DNA of 64,000 nucleotides from positions 87,355-151,354 of the forward strand of contig JBBHKE010001653.1 of NCBI GenBank assembly GCA_037447655.1, given 5' to 3'. Numbering within the stretch: the stretch's first letter is position 1; every line of letters starts with the position of its first letter. The stretch comes from Zygnema cylindricum. Its lineage: Eukaryota; Streptophyta; Zygnematophyceae; Zygnematales; Zygnemataceae. The position numbers and the translations under genes were made by a program. The notes below the pieces were generated by a model that was given only the letters and a program-made list of their open reading frames with translations, was not told where the DNA came from and did no database searches. Shown one piece after another: positions 10,802 to 21,190 of the stretch.

Positions 10802-11742
10802 TCCAAGAGGTGAGCGAATACACAAATGTTGTCACACATGTCGGAAGTTTTTGACAACTTTTGTGTGCGGAGTACAAAAAAAAAACCCTCTACACGTTTA
10901 CACTTTACAGCATGTGCATGACTTTTTTTCGGTGCGTTTTTTTTTCTTACAGGGGCCGTGGAGGGGGTCTTGACCAACGGGCGCCATTTCGCAAAAGCGA
11001 AGTCTGTGAAAGCGCCCCTCTCTCTCTCCCTCTCCTACTACCAAGTCTATCTCACAATTCTTGCAATGAAAAATAGTAATAATAATATTGAATGAAAGAT
11101 CTCTAAAAAATATTTTTTTTGAATATATTTAGGCGTATATTAATAGCAAGTAAGGTGAGAAAATACCAAGAAATAAAATCAGGAAACCATGGTTGAAAGT
11201 TTTAGAATTTGTGACGTTGACCTTGTCATAATTTGAGCGTGACGTCAAAATGTTACAAACCCTAAACATCTACAATGTCACAAGTAGCTAGACGTCTACA
11301 ACCGTCGATATTTTGTAAACGTCATCGATTGTCGCGGGTTTGTAGTTGTCTACAAATGTCACAAATTACACCCACGTCTACATCCGTCACAATTTAAAGT
11401 AACGATTTCATTTCTTTACATAAGAATGCTCTAAAAGTAGTACGGAGAATCTTTGCAAAAAACAAAGTTACAAGACTAAAGTTTCGATTACATGCAAATT
11501 AAAGACAAATTTGTACACTAATGTACATAAAATTTATAATCAAAGTTTATCATTTCAGAAGCGGGATATCCCAAAAAACAAAAGAATGACCTTATTTGCA
11601 AATTTCATTGGTTGTACCGTACATGGCTGCGCTATGACCTGACCTCACCTAACGCCACTAATTTCTCACATACGAATATCTTAGGCCTCTATTCCACTAG
11701 GCGGTCCCGATAACATGCAGAGACGTCTATTTGTAGCGTTTA

Positions 11743-13087
11743 TGAAATTCAATGGGCTCCATTGTCACACAGAATTTGCAGATCAAAAAAAGCTAATCTA
11801 GGTAGTGCCAACTCCAACTTGGTATAAACCCAAATCATTGACCCCTTGACAATCAGAACCCCATTACAGCTTCACCCCTGTGAAATAAGACATTCTGTGT
11901 GCTCAGTTCCACCACCGAATGCAAAGTTAGAATATGAGATTTGGACACATTCACCCACTTTGACTTTCCCTTAAAAATGCAGCCACCCAGGCAAGCAAAG
12001 ACTCTGACCGACTACACCATTGTGTAGACTGGACTCCCTTGAGTACGGAGCAAAAAGAATCACTGAAAATTATCAACTGAATTGATAGTTATGGTTGGCC
12101 AAAGTTCTCTATTTATACAAGGTGCTCTCTGGGAGAGGCAGCTACCTACCAGATATATTCTAAGTCCTAAACCCCTCTCTAAACCCTCTAGTACTGAGGT
12201 ACGGACCAATCAAATTACTGTATAGTACATAAAGGTACGGGTGCCGGTGTAACTTTTGAACGGCCATCGTACGACATGGCTAAAAAGTTCACACATGTCA
12301 TATCCGGATTCGCTCTTATAATCCCCAGAATTCTTGCCTCCAAATCTTATCCCACCACGTGGCGCCAATTCATGCCACGTCAGAAAAACGGTATTGTACA
12401 TAAAGTACAGGTGCCGGAGTACCATCTGTACGGACATTGTACGATGATGTTATAATGTGACATTTGTCACATCGGGATTTGTTATGTTCTTTTTCGGAGA
12501 TTCCGCACCTGTACTATGTCGCCACGTATCATTCAGAGTGGTGACATCCGCAAACGACAAAAAAACTGTTCCGCGATCTCGCCATTTATCGCGGCCGTCC
12601 GATTTAAACCGGCATTCAATTTTAGCCGTCGAAAATTGGTGCACGGTATTTGTTCCGATAGCGAAACAAATGCGCGGTATCCGTTCCTTCCCCGTACCGT
12701 ACTTCGTACTAAGCTAAACCGTATCTATGTACTAAGTATCTATTTCCCGTTAAACGAATTAATCTATGTGTAACTATTTACATATTTATCAAACCTTGTA
12801 TATTGTAACACTAGTTCTAGACTTAACGGTTAAAGCTGACGTCTACGGTGGCTAGACGGACGGCAGGTACCAGGATCAATTCCTGGGTCCGTCAAGTACA
12901 TTTTGGTAAATCTACCTAATCCACCCCTTGTCTTCTCTAGAGAGTTTAGGTAGCCATGGCTCTAGCTCCCTTTCCAGCCTTCAGTGACTATAACAAGTGT
13001 GGGGGCTTGGTGAGGGGAGTTAGAGGCAAACCTCGTTAGCTCTTTTTCTATCCTAATACAGACCTAGAAAATACACAAATATCAATA
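11743..13087 (-). mobile_element. Solo LTR, D-type Copia family, with TSD GTTTA
   Basis: An LTR of 1345 bp flanked by the 5-bp direct repeat GTTTA at 11738-11742 and 13088-13092. It begins TGAAATTC and ends ATCAATA (a degenerate ...CA) on the + strand, and is related to the LTRs at 37297-38675, 42116-47678, 49270-50334 and 50715-51932. The internal part of the element is absent, the classic product of LTR-LTR recombination. Orientation is taken from related full elements. It contains the tRNA-like hairpin at 12855-12893. Confidence 0.85.
12811..12893 (+). other. tRNA-like module inside the LTR
   Basis: AACGGTTAAAGCTGACG resembles a tRNA A-box region. About 35 nt later GACGGAC (12855-12861) can pair with GTCCGTC (12887-12893), enclosing CCAGG-ATCAATT-CCTGG (12870-12886), a T-arm-like stem-loop. 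The plant initiator tRNA-Met T arm has the same CCAGG/CCTGG stem. The homologous position in other LTRs keeps the hairpin or a B-box (see 50088-50155). It lies antisense to the retroelement. Confidence 0.45.
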
Positions 13088-13569
13088 GTTTACTGGCACG
13101 GGGTTCCATTATGTCGTGCCAGTAAACATCGTTTTTCAATTATGATTTGCGCCACGTAGGTTAGCTTTCAGATTCTTAAATTTAAAAATATTATTCAAAC
13201 TAGAAATGTGTACAAAATAGTTGTACGAAAGGAGGTAGTTAATGATTCGTACGAAAATTTTGCGACCAAATTTTAATTTTGAAATTGAAATTAAAATTTT
13301 GAAACGGAATGGCAAAAAGGCACCCCAAACTTTGAAGTTCGGTGGATGTCAAAAGGAGCGTGCGAATATTTTTCGGTCGACTTGTATACAGGTTGGCGGA
13401 AAGCACATGGCGTGTACAACATTTTTGTTTATCATCGTTTGTTCGTGGTGGATATTTTTTTTGCTTTGCACGTGTACCAATGGTACGCGACACGTTTGAA
13501 GAAACTCTCCTCCTCGAGGAGAGATCTCTTCACGCTGGACGATTTGCGCGATTGCTTCGCGAATCTAAA

Positions 13570-14060
13570 AAAGTGAAATATCCAACGGTCGATACTTACG
13601 CCTATAATATAAGAGCCATCCAATAAGCATGTTTCTTCATGTTTCGTATAAAAAAATAAAAAATTGTACGAATATGTACGAAATAGTACGACGTCTAGTA
13701 AACAACCCCACTTTTCCTCTACTGGACGTTCACCCTTATATAGCAAAACGTTTATCACCGAAATTCCTAAAAAACGTAACACACGAAAAGAGAAAAAAAT
13801 AAGAAATATAGAATAAGGGTAAAGTTCCATTAGACGAAAAATAAGGTTGTTTACAAAAATTTGGACCTTTCCGCACTACGCCGTACTTCTTATTTTGTTT
13901 TTATGCGGAAAACAACATTACAGAGAATCTTGCCATTATTCTCCAAAATTATGGGAGTTAGCAATGACCGTTGGATATTTTTTCGCGAAGCATTCGCTTC
14001 GAAAGTTTTTGTAATTGGTGATGTACCTCGCGAGGTATATCACCAATTACAAAAAAAAAT
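13570..14060. mobile_element. Foldback element K
   Basis: The left arm (about 13575-13740) and right arm (about 13800-13990) are inverted copies. AATATCCAACGGTC, the TTTCGTATAAAAA / TTTCCGCATAAAAA block and the GTAAACAACC...TTTTC block appear in each arm in mirrored order. Related single arms lie at 39600-39780 and 52880-53070. It continues outward to the palindrome at 14006-14055. No coding sequence. The flanks at 13093-13569 hold an AT-rich palindrome near 13267-13300 and no gene. Confidence 0.5.
14006..14055. repeat. 50-bp palindrome, TCGCGA centre
   Basis: Symmetric about 14030/14031: a TTTTTGTAATTGGTGAT arm, core ACCTCGCGAGGT, then the mirrored arm, with only two or so mismatched positions. 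Same core as the palindromes at 10760, 36646 and 41339. Confidence 0.9.
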
Positions 14061-14458
14061 GAGCTGCGACACGTTGGATAATGAGCATACGTGTCAAAGT
14101 GGCAACCAACGGAAATCAAAAAATTTCCCACACGATATATGCATTCAGAAATCCAGTAGAAAATACAAACGAAATTTTGTAACGCACTTTTGTCACGCTA
14201 TTTTTGTTAGCTCCCAGTCGTCACACTATTTCTGGCAACGCTCATTCCTCACATGTAAAAATAATTCGTCACGCGTAAAAACAAGAACCATAAAAAAATG
14301 AGGTGGTATCTGACAAGTATAGTTGGGTATCGAGGACCTATTGCCAATATTCGATATATATCGAATTTTAGGTACCCGATAATCGATATATCGAGACCAT
14401 GTAGGGAGAAGCTAAATATCCGGACAATTATTTTTTTCCAGGTTTTTTTTTCAAAAAG

Positions 14459-14514
14459 CCCCCCCCCCCCTCCGTGGCGGGCGCTTAGTGGGGGGGGGGG
14501 GGGGGGGGGGGGGG
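14459..14514. repeat. C12 run and G25 run separated by 19 bases
   Basis: Twelve C at 14459-14470 and 25 G at 14490-14514 bracket a short GC-rich spacer containing GGCGGGCGC. The runs can pair as a hairpin, and the G run can form quadruplexes. It sits 24 bp before the first LTR of the gag-only array. Run length may be affected by sequencing error. Confidence 0.8.
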
Positions 14515-14537
14515 TCCGTACGATTTTGCGTACAGTT

Positions 14538-15153
14538 TGTTGGAATATTGGGAGAATCGGCAAGTTTGGTCGATATATATTAATTTTGTTCGCGTTGTAT
14601 TTTAGTCACGTTTTGCTTGGTTTGGTTTAAGTTTCGTTTCAGTTTACGTTTGGTTACATTTGAATGATTATGTTTCAGTTTATTTGCGGCATTATAATTT
14701 CATCAGTGTCATTTGGTCCTTTACGGTAGTGCAATATTTTAGTGCGGCTACTTTGTGTTCAGTGCTAGTTTGTTGTACACCGTGAAGTTCCTGTTCTTTG
14801 TGTCTTGTTACAAGTGGTGTGAAGTGCTCCGCTCGCCAATGTGTTTTGTACGGCACACGTTCACATGTGGACTACGACGTGTATTGGACAGATTCTTAGT
14901 GGGCTTTCGTGGCAGCTAGTTGTCGGTGCGTTGGAAGGTATTTAGGAACGACGTGTGGTAGCCTTATATTATCAGTGGCAGTGATCAGAGTTAGCAATCT
15001 GAGTGAGTGAGTAAGTGAGTGAGTGAGGACATATTTTGTAAGTAAGAAAAACTTTAGTGAAATATACTTGTGTTTTGCTGAACTCTTTGTTTTCTATGAG
15101 ACTAAGAGTTATTATACTTTTGTGAGCTTGTTAATCGATCCTGATTTTTAACA
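14538..15153 (+). repeat. LTR 1 of the gag-only array
   Basis: 616 bp, TGTTGG...TTAACA. It contains the (GAGT)n-like stretch near 15001-15028. The first ~420 bp differ at scattered positions from LTR2, and the rest is identical, placing an exchange point near 14950. Confidence 0.88.
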
Positions 15154-15155
15154 AG

Positions 15156-15167
15156 TGGTATCGGAGC
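15156..15167 (+). other. Primer-binding site, initiator tRNA-Met 3' end type
   Basis: TGGTATCGGAGC, two bases after the LTR end. It complements the 3' end of plant initiator tRNA-Met (GCUCUGAUACCA) with one mismatch. The same site follows LTR2 at 17573-17584, and a further diverged one (TGGTATCGAAGC) follows LTR3 near 19990. Confidence 0.8.
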
Positions 15168-15212
15168 GGGTTGTACCTATTAAATTGAAGCTTAGTCTCT
15201 TGCATCGTAGCC

Positions 15213-16619
15213 ATGGGTGGAAGGAAAAAAAAGTGTGCACTTGTGTTTTCCCCACTGTCATTTGCTCCCACTCCAGAGCAAACTAACACATCTGAACCGA
15301 GTGAGAGAGGCGACTTTAGTGGTGAGCAGTTCGAGGAAGATCATCAACGAAAGGAAGAAAAAAAGGATGTGAGAGTGTCCTTGTCTGTGGAGCAACTCGG
15401 AGTGCTTTTCGACGGCCTTCTGCGTACCTTTGATGAGCAGCTCTCAGCTGCCTGTCAAAAGGGCAAGATGCAAGGTATTGATAATCCGAAACCAGATGAT
15501 AGTGGTAGGGATTCGGAAGGAGAAGCCAAAAAGAGGAGAAGAGAGAAATTACTTAAGGGGAAGGTGAAAAGTGATAAAGAGGAAAAGATGGATGTCGGGA
15601 GTGAGGAGGCGAAGTTTTGCATGGCCGGCAAAGTCATTCTTTTCAATGGATCTAATTACGCAATGTGGAAGAAGTATATCAAAGGAGAGCTAATGTTAAA
15701 AAATTTGTGGCCAATAGTTAATAGAGATGAGAGAGAACTGAAAGATCTTGAAAGGAAGCAGTTATGGAAGATAAAAGACATCTATGCAACGAATGGATTG
15801 ATGCAAAGTTGCCATGCATAAGTTTTGGATCACTTCCTTGCTTATGGCAGTGCTCATGAATATTGGGTGGGAATAGAAAATCAGTTTGAGAAAGGGGTAG
15901 TAGATAAGGGGCAATTCGTATTCGAGGAATTCATAAAGTTCAAATTTAGAGAAAATGAGTCAAATGATGATGCAGTCAAGCAGTTGAATATTATGGTGGA
16001 ACAATTAACTAGTCTCGGATAAATGATCACAGGGGATTATAAATTACCGATATTTTTGAAGGGGCTTCCAGATTACCTCCGTACACCAAAAGAGATTATT
16101 CAGTCGAAGAGGAGGGCAGCATACGAATTTGCCGTCAGTTATTTAAAGAGAGTGGATAAGACGTGGGAAGGAACGAGTAGGGGAGAAAATATATCCGATG
16201 GAAATGGTATACCCGTCACTCTCAATAGTGCCACAAATGAGAGTCCAACTGTGAATGCGGTCAATGGTAGAGGAGGCGGTAGTTCACCGAGAGGTAGAGG
16301 TGGCAGTGGAAGAGGGGGCCGAGGAGGAGCACATAATTTTGGAGATTACAACGGACAATCTGATCAGAATGCAGTATGCTTTAAATGTCACAGATACGGA
16401 CATTTCGCATTCGAATGTCCAGACCCACAAAAACAGTCCTTCATTTGTCAACGTTGGGGACATGTGAGCGCTCAATGTTTCGATCGAGGGGGAGAGTATT
16501 CAGAACGAGGAGGACGTGGCGGCCGTGGTCGCGGATTTGGCCGCGGTACAGGGCGTGGAGGAAGACATGTTCAATTTGCAGGTCTAGAGGAAGAAGAAGG
16601 AAATGTTGAGATTTTCTAA
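15213..16619 (+). pseudogene. Copia-type gag, broken by two in-frame stops (copy 1)
   Basis: The frame opens at ATG 15213 (MGGRKKK) and is continuous to TAA 16617-16619 apart from two in-frame TAA codons at 15819-15821 and 16020-16022. Order of parts: a charged N-terminal region; a UBN2-like gag core starting at VILFNGSNYAMWKKYIKGEL; a helical middle; an RGG-rich stretch; one canonical zinc knuckle CX2CX4HX4C (CFKCHRYGHFAFEC); a second, degenerate knuckle; and an RGG tail ending in acidic residues. Gag packages the RNA in virus-like particles and would be supplied in trans if this copy is dead. Nothing pol-like follows. Confidence 0.85.
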
Positions 16620-16953
16620 ATCTCACGTGTGCCTTGGCAAGCGGCAGTTTTAGGGGGGGAGGCTTGCTGTTTAATGTTGAAACGATTTGACCTTAAAAAG
16701 AAATAAAACATGAGGAAGAATTTTCTACGACTAAAAGAGGTAGTAGAACATCGGAGTTGATAGAGAAAGGCGTGTGTGAGGACTGAAGGGGAAGAAAAAA
16801 AAAAGAAATTTCCGTGTGGTACAATTTGTCTATACCAAAAAAAGGAAGCGGTTTACTTTGGATGAACGAAATTATTTTGTGCGATGTTACGTTTTAGAGG
16901 GGGCGGTATTCATTGGTGGTGTGCAATCGCGCTTTTCCCAATAAGAGGGGGAT

Positions 16954-17570
16954 TGTTGGAATATTGGGAGAATCGGTAGGTTTGGTCGATATATATTAAC
17001 TTTGTTCGCGTTGTATTTTAGTCACGTTTTGCTTGGTTTAGTTTAAGTTACGTTTCGGTTTACGTTTGGTTACGTTTGAATGATTATGTTTCAGTTTATT
17101 TGCGGCATTATAATTTCGTCAGTGTCATTTGGTCTTGTACGGTATTGCAATATTTTTGTGCGGCTACTTTGTGTTCAGTGCTAGTTTGTTGTACACCGTG
17201 AAGTTCCTGTTCTTTGTGTCTTGTTAGGAGTGGTGTGAAGTGCTCCGCGCGCCAATGTCTTTTGTACGACACACGTTCGCATATGGACTACGACGTGTAT
17301 TGGACAGATTCTTAGTGGGCTTTCGTGCCACCTAGTTGTCGATGCCTTGGAAGGTATTTAGGGATCGACGTGTGGTAGCCTTATATTATCAGTGGCAGTG
17401 ATCAGAGTTAGCAATCTGAGTGAGTGAGTAAGTGAGTGAGTGAGGACATATTTTGTAAGTAAGAAAAACTTTAGTGAAATATACTTGTGTTTTGCTGAAC
17501 TCTTTGTTTTCTATGAGACTAAGAGTTATTATACTTTTGTGAGCTTGTTAATCGATCCTGATTTTTAACA
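16954..17570 (+). repeat. LTR 2 of the gag-only array
   Basis: 617 bp, TGTTGG...TTAACA, directly after the purine tract AAGAGGGGGAT. It serves as 3' LTR of the first unit and 5' LTR of the second. Nearly identical to LTR3 until its last ~200 bp. Confidence 0.88.
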
Positions 17571-17629
17571 AGTGGTATCGGAGCGGGTTGTACCTATTAA
17601 ATTGAAGCTTAGTCTCTTGCATCGTAGCC

Positions 17630-19036
17630 ATGGGTGGAAGGAAAAAAAAGTGTGCACTTGTGTTTTCCCCACTGTCATTTGCTCCCACTCCAGAGCAAAC
17701 TAACACATCTGAACCGAGTGAGAGAGGCGACTTTAGTGGTGAGCAGTTCGAGGAAGATCATCAACGAAAGGAAGAAAAAAAGGATGTGAGAGTGTCCTTG
17801 TCTGTGGAGCAACTCGGAGTGCTTTTCGACGGCCTTCTGCGTACCTTTGATGAGCAGCTCTCAGCTGCCTGTCAAAAGGGCAAGATGCAAGGTATTGATA
17901 ATCCGAAACCAGATGATAGTGGTAGGGATTCGGAAGGAGAAGCCAAAAAGAGGAGAAGAGAGAAATTACTTAAGGGGAAGGTGAAAAGTGATAAAGAGGA
18001 AAAGATGGATGTCGGGAGTGAGGAGGCGAAGTTTTGCATGGCCGGCAAAGTCATTCTTTTCAATGGATCTAATTACGCAATGTGGAAGAAGTATATCAAA
18101 GGAGAGCTAATGTTAAAAAATTTGTGGCCAATAGTTAATAGAGATGAGAGAGAACTGAAAGATCTTGAAAGGAAGCAGTTATGGAAGATAAAAGACATCT
18201 ATGCAACGAATGGATTGATGCAAAGTTGCCATGCATAAGTTTTGGATCACTTCCTTGCTTATGGCAGTGCTCATGAATATTGGGTGGGAATAGAAAATCA
18301 GTTTGAGAAAGGGGTAGTAGATAAGGGGCAATTCGTATTCGAGGAATTCATAAAGTTCAAATTTAGAGAAAATGAGTCAAATGATGATGCAGTCAAGCAG
18401 TTGAATATTATGGTGGAACAATTAACTAGTCTCGGATAAATGATCACAGGGGATTATAAATTACCGATATTTTTGAAGGGGCTTCCAGATTACCTCCGTA
18501 CACCAAAAGAGATTATTCAGTCGAAGAGGAGGGCAGCATACGAATTTGCCGTCAGTTATTTAAAGAGAGTGGATAAGACGTGGGAAGGAACGAGTAGGGG
18601 AGAAAATATATCCGATGGAAATGGTATACCCGTCACTCTCAATAGTGCCACAAATGAGAGTCCAACTGTGAATGCGGTCAATGGTAGAGGAGGCGGTAGT
18701 TCACCGAGAGGTAGAGGTGGCAGTGGAAGAGGGGGCCGAGGAGGAGCACATAATTTTGGAGATTACAACGGACAATCTGATCAGAATGCAGTATGCTTTA
18801 AATGTCACAGATACGGACATTTCGCATTCGAATGTCCAGACCCACAAAAACAGTCCTTCATTTGTCAACGTTGGGGACATGTGAGCGCTCAATGTTTCGA
18901 TCGAGGGGGAGAGTATTCAGAACGAGGAGGACGTGGCGGCCGTGGTCGCGGATTTGGCCGCGGTACAGGGCGTGGAGGAAGACATGTTCAATTTGCAGGT
19001 CTAGAGGAAGAAGAAGGAAATGTTGAGATTTTCTAA
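17630..19036 (+). pseudogene. Copia-type gag, broken by two in-frame stops (copy 2)
   Basis: Appears base-for-base identical to the copy at 15213-16619, offset by 2417 bp, including the two in-frame TAA codons (18236-18238 and 18437-18439). Shared stops show they predate the tandem duplication. The single zinc knuckle and RGG tail are the same. Confidence 0.85.
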
Positions 19037-19370
19037 ATCTCACGTGTGCCTTGGCAAGCGGCAGTTTTAGGGGGGGAGGCTTGCTGTTTAATGTTGAAAC
19101 GATTTGACCTTAAAAAGAAATAAAACATGAGGAAGAATTTTCTACGACTAAAAGAGGTAGTAGAACATCGGAGTTGATAGAGAAAGGCGTGTGTGAGGAC
19201 TGAAGGGGAAGAAAAAAAAAAGAAATTTCCGTGTGGTACAATTTGTCTATACCAAAAAAAGGAAGCGGTTTACTTTGGATGAACGAAATTATTTTGTGCG
19301 ATGTTACGTTTTAGAGGGGGCGGTATTCATTGGTGGTGTGCAATCGCGCTTTTCCCAATAAGAGGGGGAT

Positions 19371-19987
19371 TGTTGGAATATTGGGAGAATCGGTAGGTTT
19401 GGTCGATATATATTAACTTTGTTCGCGTTGTATTTTAGTCACGTTTTGCTTGGTTTAGTTTAAGTTACGTTTCGGTTTACGTTTGGTTACGTTTGAATGA
19501 TTATGTTTCAGTTTATTTGCGGCATTATAATTTCGTCAGTGTCATTTGGTCTTGTACGGTATTGCAATATTTTTGTGCGGCTACTTTGTGTTCAGTGCTA
19601 GTTTGTTGTACACCGTGAAGTTCCTGTTCTTTGTGTCTTGTTAGGAGTGGTGTGAAGTGCTCCGCGCGCCAATGTCTTTTGTACGACACACGTTCGCATA
19701 TGGACTACGACGTGTATTGGACAGATTCTTAGTGGGCTTTCGTGCCACCTAGTTGTCGATGCCTTGGAAGGTATTTAGGGATCGACTTGTGGTAGCCTTA
19801 TATTATCAGTGGCAGTGATCAGAGTTAGCAATCTGAGTGAGTGAGTAAGTGAGTGAGTGAGGACATATTTTGTAAGTAAGAAAAACTTTAGTGAAATATA
19901 CTTGTGTTTTGCTGAACTATTTGTTTTCTATGAGACTGTGTGTTATTATACTTTTGTGAGCTTTATAATGGATCCTGATTTTTATTA
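19371..19987 (+). repeat. LTR 3 of the gag-only array
   Basis: Starts TGTTGG after a purine tract. It matches LTR2 for roughly its first 500 bp, then carries several differences (ACTGTGTGTTATT, TTTATAATGGATCC, TTTTATTAAG) that continue into the following partial internal region, marking a recombination junction between 19790 and 19920. Confidence 0.82.
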
Positions 19988-20046
19988 AGTGGTATCGAAG
20001 CGGGTTGTACCTATTAAATTGAAGCTTAGTCTCTTGCATCTCAGCC

Positions 20047-20240
20047 ATGGGAGGAAGGAAAAAAAGTGTGCACTTGTGTTTTCCCCACTGTCAATTGCTC
20101 CCACTCCAGAGCAAACTGACACATCTGAACCGAGTGAGAGAGGCGGCTTTAGTGGTGAGCAGTTCGAGGAAGATCATCAACAAAAGGAAGAAAAAATGGA
20201 TGTGAGAATGTCCTTGTCTGAGGAGCAACTCGTAGTGCTT
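20047..20240 (+). pseudogene. Third gag copy, truncated and frameshifted
   Basis: ATG at 20047 aligns with the gag start of the other copies but one A is missing in the A run that follows, which shifts the frame. It shows scattered substitutions and ends at 20240, where a new LTR begins (TGTTAAGGG). It is the oldest unit of the array. Confidence 0.8.
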
Positions 20241-21190
20241 TGTTAAGGGTAATTTAACGTCGTTTAACTTTTGGCACATCTGTACCTTTTGATTATATGT
20301 GTCGGTGGTCTTGTCCGTAATTTTCATTTCTTACGTCTTATGCGGAAGACTTACTTTTGGTCCTGTCCGTACTTCTATACGTCGGTCAAAATTTTCTACG
20401 TGCAAAGTCCTTTGACCGTCGGTCGAGTCCTTTGACCGTCGGTCCTGTCTTTCTTTTGTCTTATATTTATTTATTAGAATCTAGACTAAGATTCCTTTTT
20501 TATAGCGCATCGTAGAAAATTTAGACTCCATAGTAATTAGCACTGTATATTTTTGTATATAAGAGACTCTTCTAACTTAATGAAATCATCCCAAATACAG
20601 ATCAATTTCTCTCTCTAATGCAATGATTTTCTCTTGTGTACAATTTCATGGCTTCCGCCAATCCAACTTCAATCGGTTATGGGCCCGGCCATGCCACTTC
20701 TAATAGTATCTTGAAGTTTGATGGCTAAAACTTCTATGATTAGTCATTTTCAGCCATACATTTTTTCAAACACAAGAAGATTTGGGACCATTTTATAGGA
20801 ATTTCACAACCTCCTATCCTTTCCTCTACTAATACACCAACAGAAAAAGCTACAAAATAGCTGGCAATAACTACATGGAAAGAAAAGGATGAGGATGCGC
20901 ACGCAAGCCTAGTGATGTCACTTACCACCGAGCGCACTCGTCTTATTCGCGGCGCCTCCTCTTCCGCCGAGGCTTGGAGTCGTCTTCAAGCAGCTTACAT
21001 TCAATCCGGATGGGCGGCTCGCCGAATTCAAAAACGAGCGTTTTTTAACTCCATGAAAAAGCTGTCGGAATCCATGCAGGATTGGATTAGCACAGTTGAA
21101 TTGTCAACTGGAAAATGCACCATGATAGGCGTGCATCTTTCCGACAAGGACCTCTCTTCAACCTTTTTGGGAGGACTCCCTTTAAACTCT
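20241..21190 (+). mobile_element. Fragment of a second Copia family (H): LTR and broken gag
   Basis: An LTR starts TGTTAAGGGT at 20241 inside the older gag. It includes a TATA-like TGTATATAAGAGAC stretch and ends either at TGTACA (20642) or TTCA (20671). A gag frame from ATG 20648 shows ILKFDG (a Copia gag hallmark), then several stops (one right after FDG), then a recognisable UBN2 core at 20912-21211 (SSSAEAWSRLQAAYIQSG, QDWISTVE, FLGGLP). It is cut at about 21190 by the LTR of the next element. GGTTATGGGCCC at 20675-20686 resembles the half-tRNA primer site of other families here. Confidence 0.7.

Larger units (their letters stand above)
9600..11446. mobile_element. Foldback-like DNA repeat F with GACGTCTACAA subterminal motifs
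   Basis: The left part (about 9690-9900) and right part (about 11160-11400) are inverted relative to each other. GTTGTAGACGTCTACA is mirrored by TAGACGTCTACAACCG, and the AAACTTTCCGCCACGGCTTC block is mirrored by the AACCATGGTTGAAAGTTTT block. Related segments occur at 31160-32050, 36490-37296 and 41200-42115. The centre contains a 42-bp palindrome (10760-10801), GA/CT-rich stretches and no transposase frame. It is best read as a non-autonomous element with long degenerate inverted arms. Confidence 0.5.
14538..20240 (+). mobile_element. Tandem gag-only LTR retrotransposon array (LTR-int-LTR-int-LTR-partial int)
   Basis: Three LTRs begin TGTTGGAATATTGGG at 14538, 16954 and 19371 and end at 15153, 17570 and about 19987. 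The spacing between the two internal regions is 2417 bp and they appear identical. Each LTR is followed by a primer site TGGTATCGGAGC, one base from the complement of the initiator tRNA-Met 3' end. Each full internal region (about 1.8 kb) encodes only gag and ends in a purine tract AAGAGGGGGAT before the next LTR. No protease, integrase or RT is present, so it fits non-autonomous TR-GAG-type elements. The outer part of LTR1 differs from LTR2 and LTR3 while the inner parts are identical, which points to unequal exchange within the LTRs. The third internal copy is older and is cut at 20240 by another Copia insertion. Confidence 0.88.

Noticed and set aside
13242-14301. Overlapping frames of 76-146 residues on both strands
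   Set aside because: They sit in a foldback repeat and its palindrome; the translations have no domain features.
14538-20240. CRISPR-like or satellite explanation of the 2417-bp repeat
   Set aside because: Units are LTR plus gag with primer site and purine tract; this is a retroelement array in a eukaryote.
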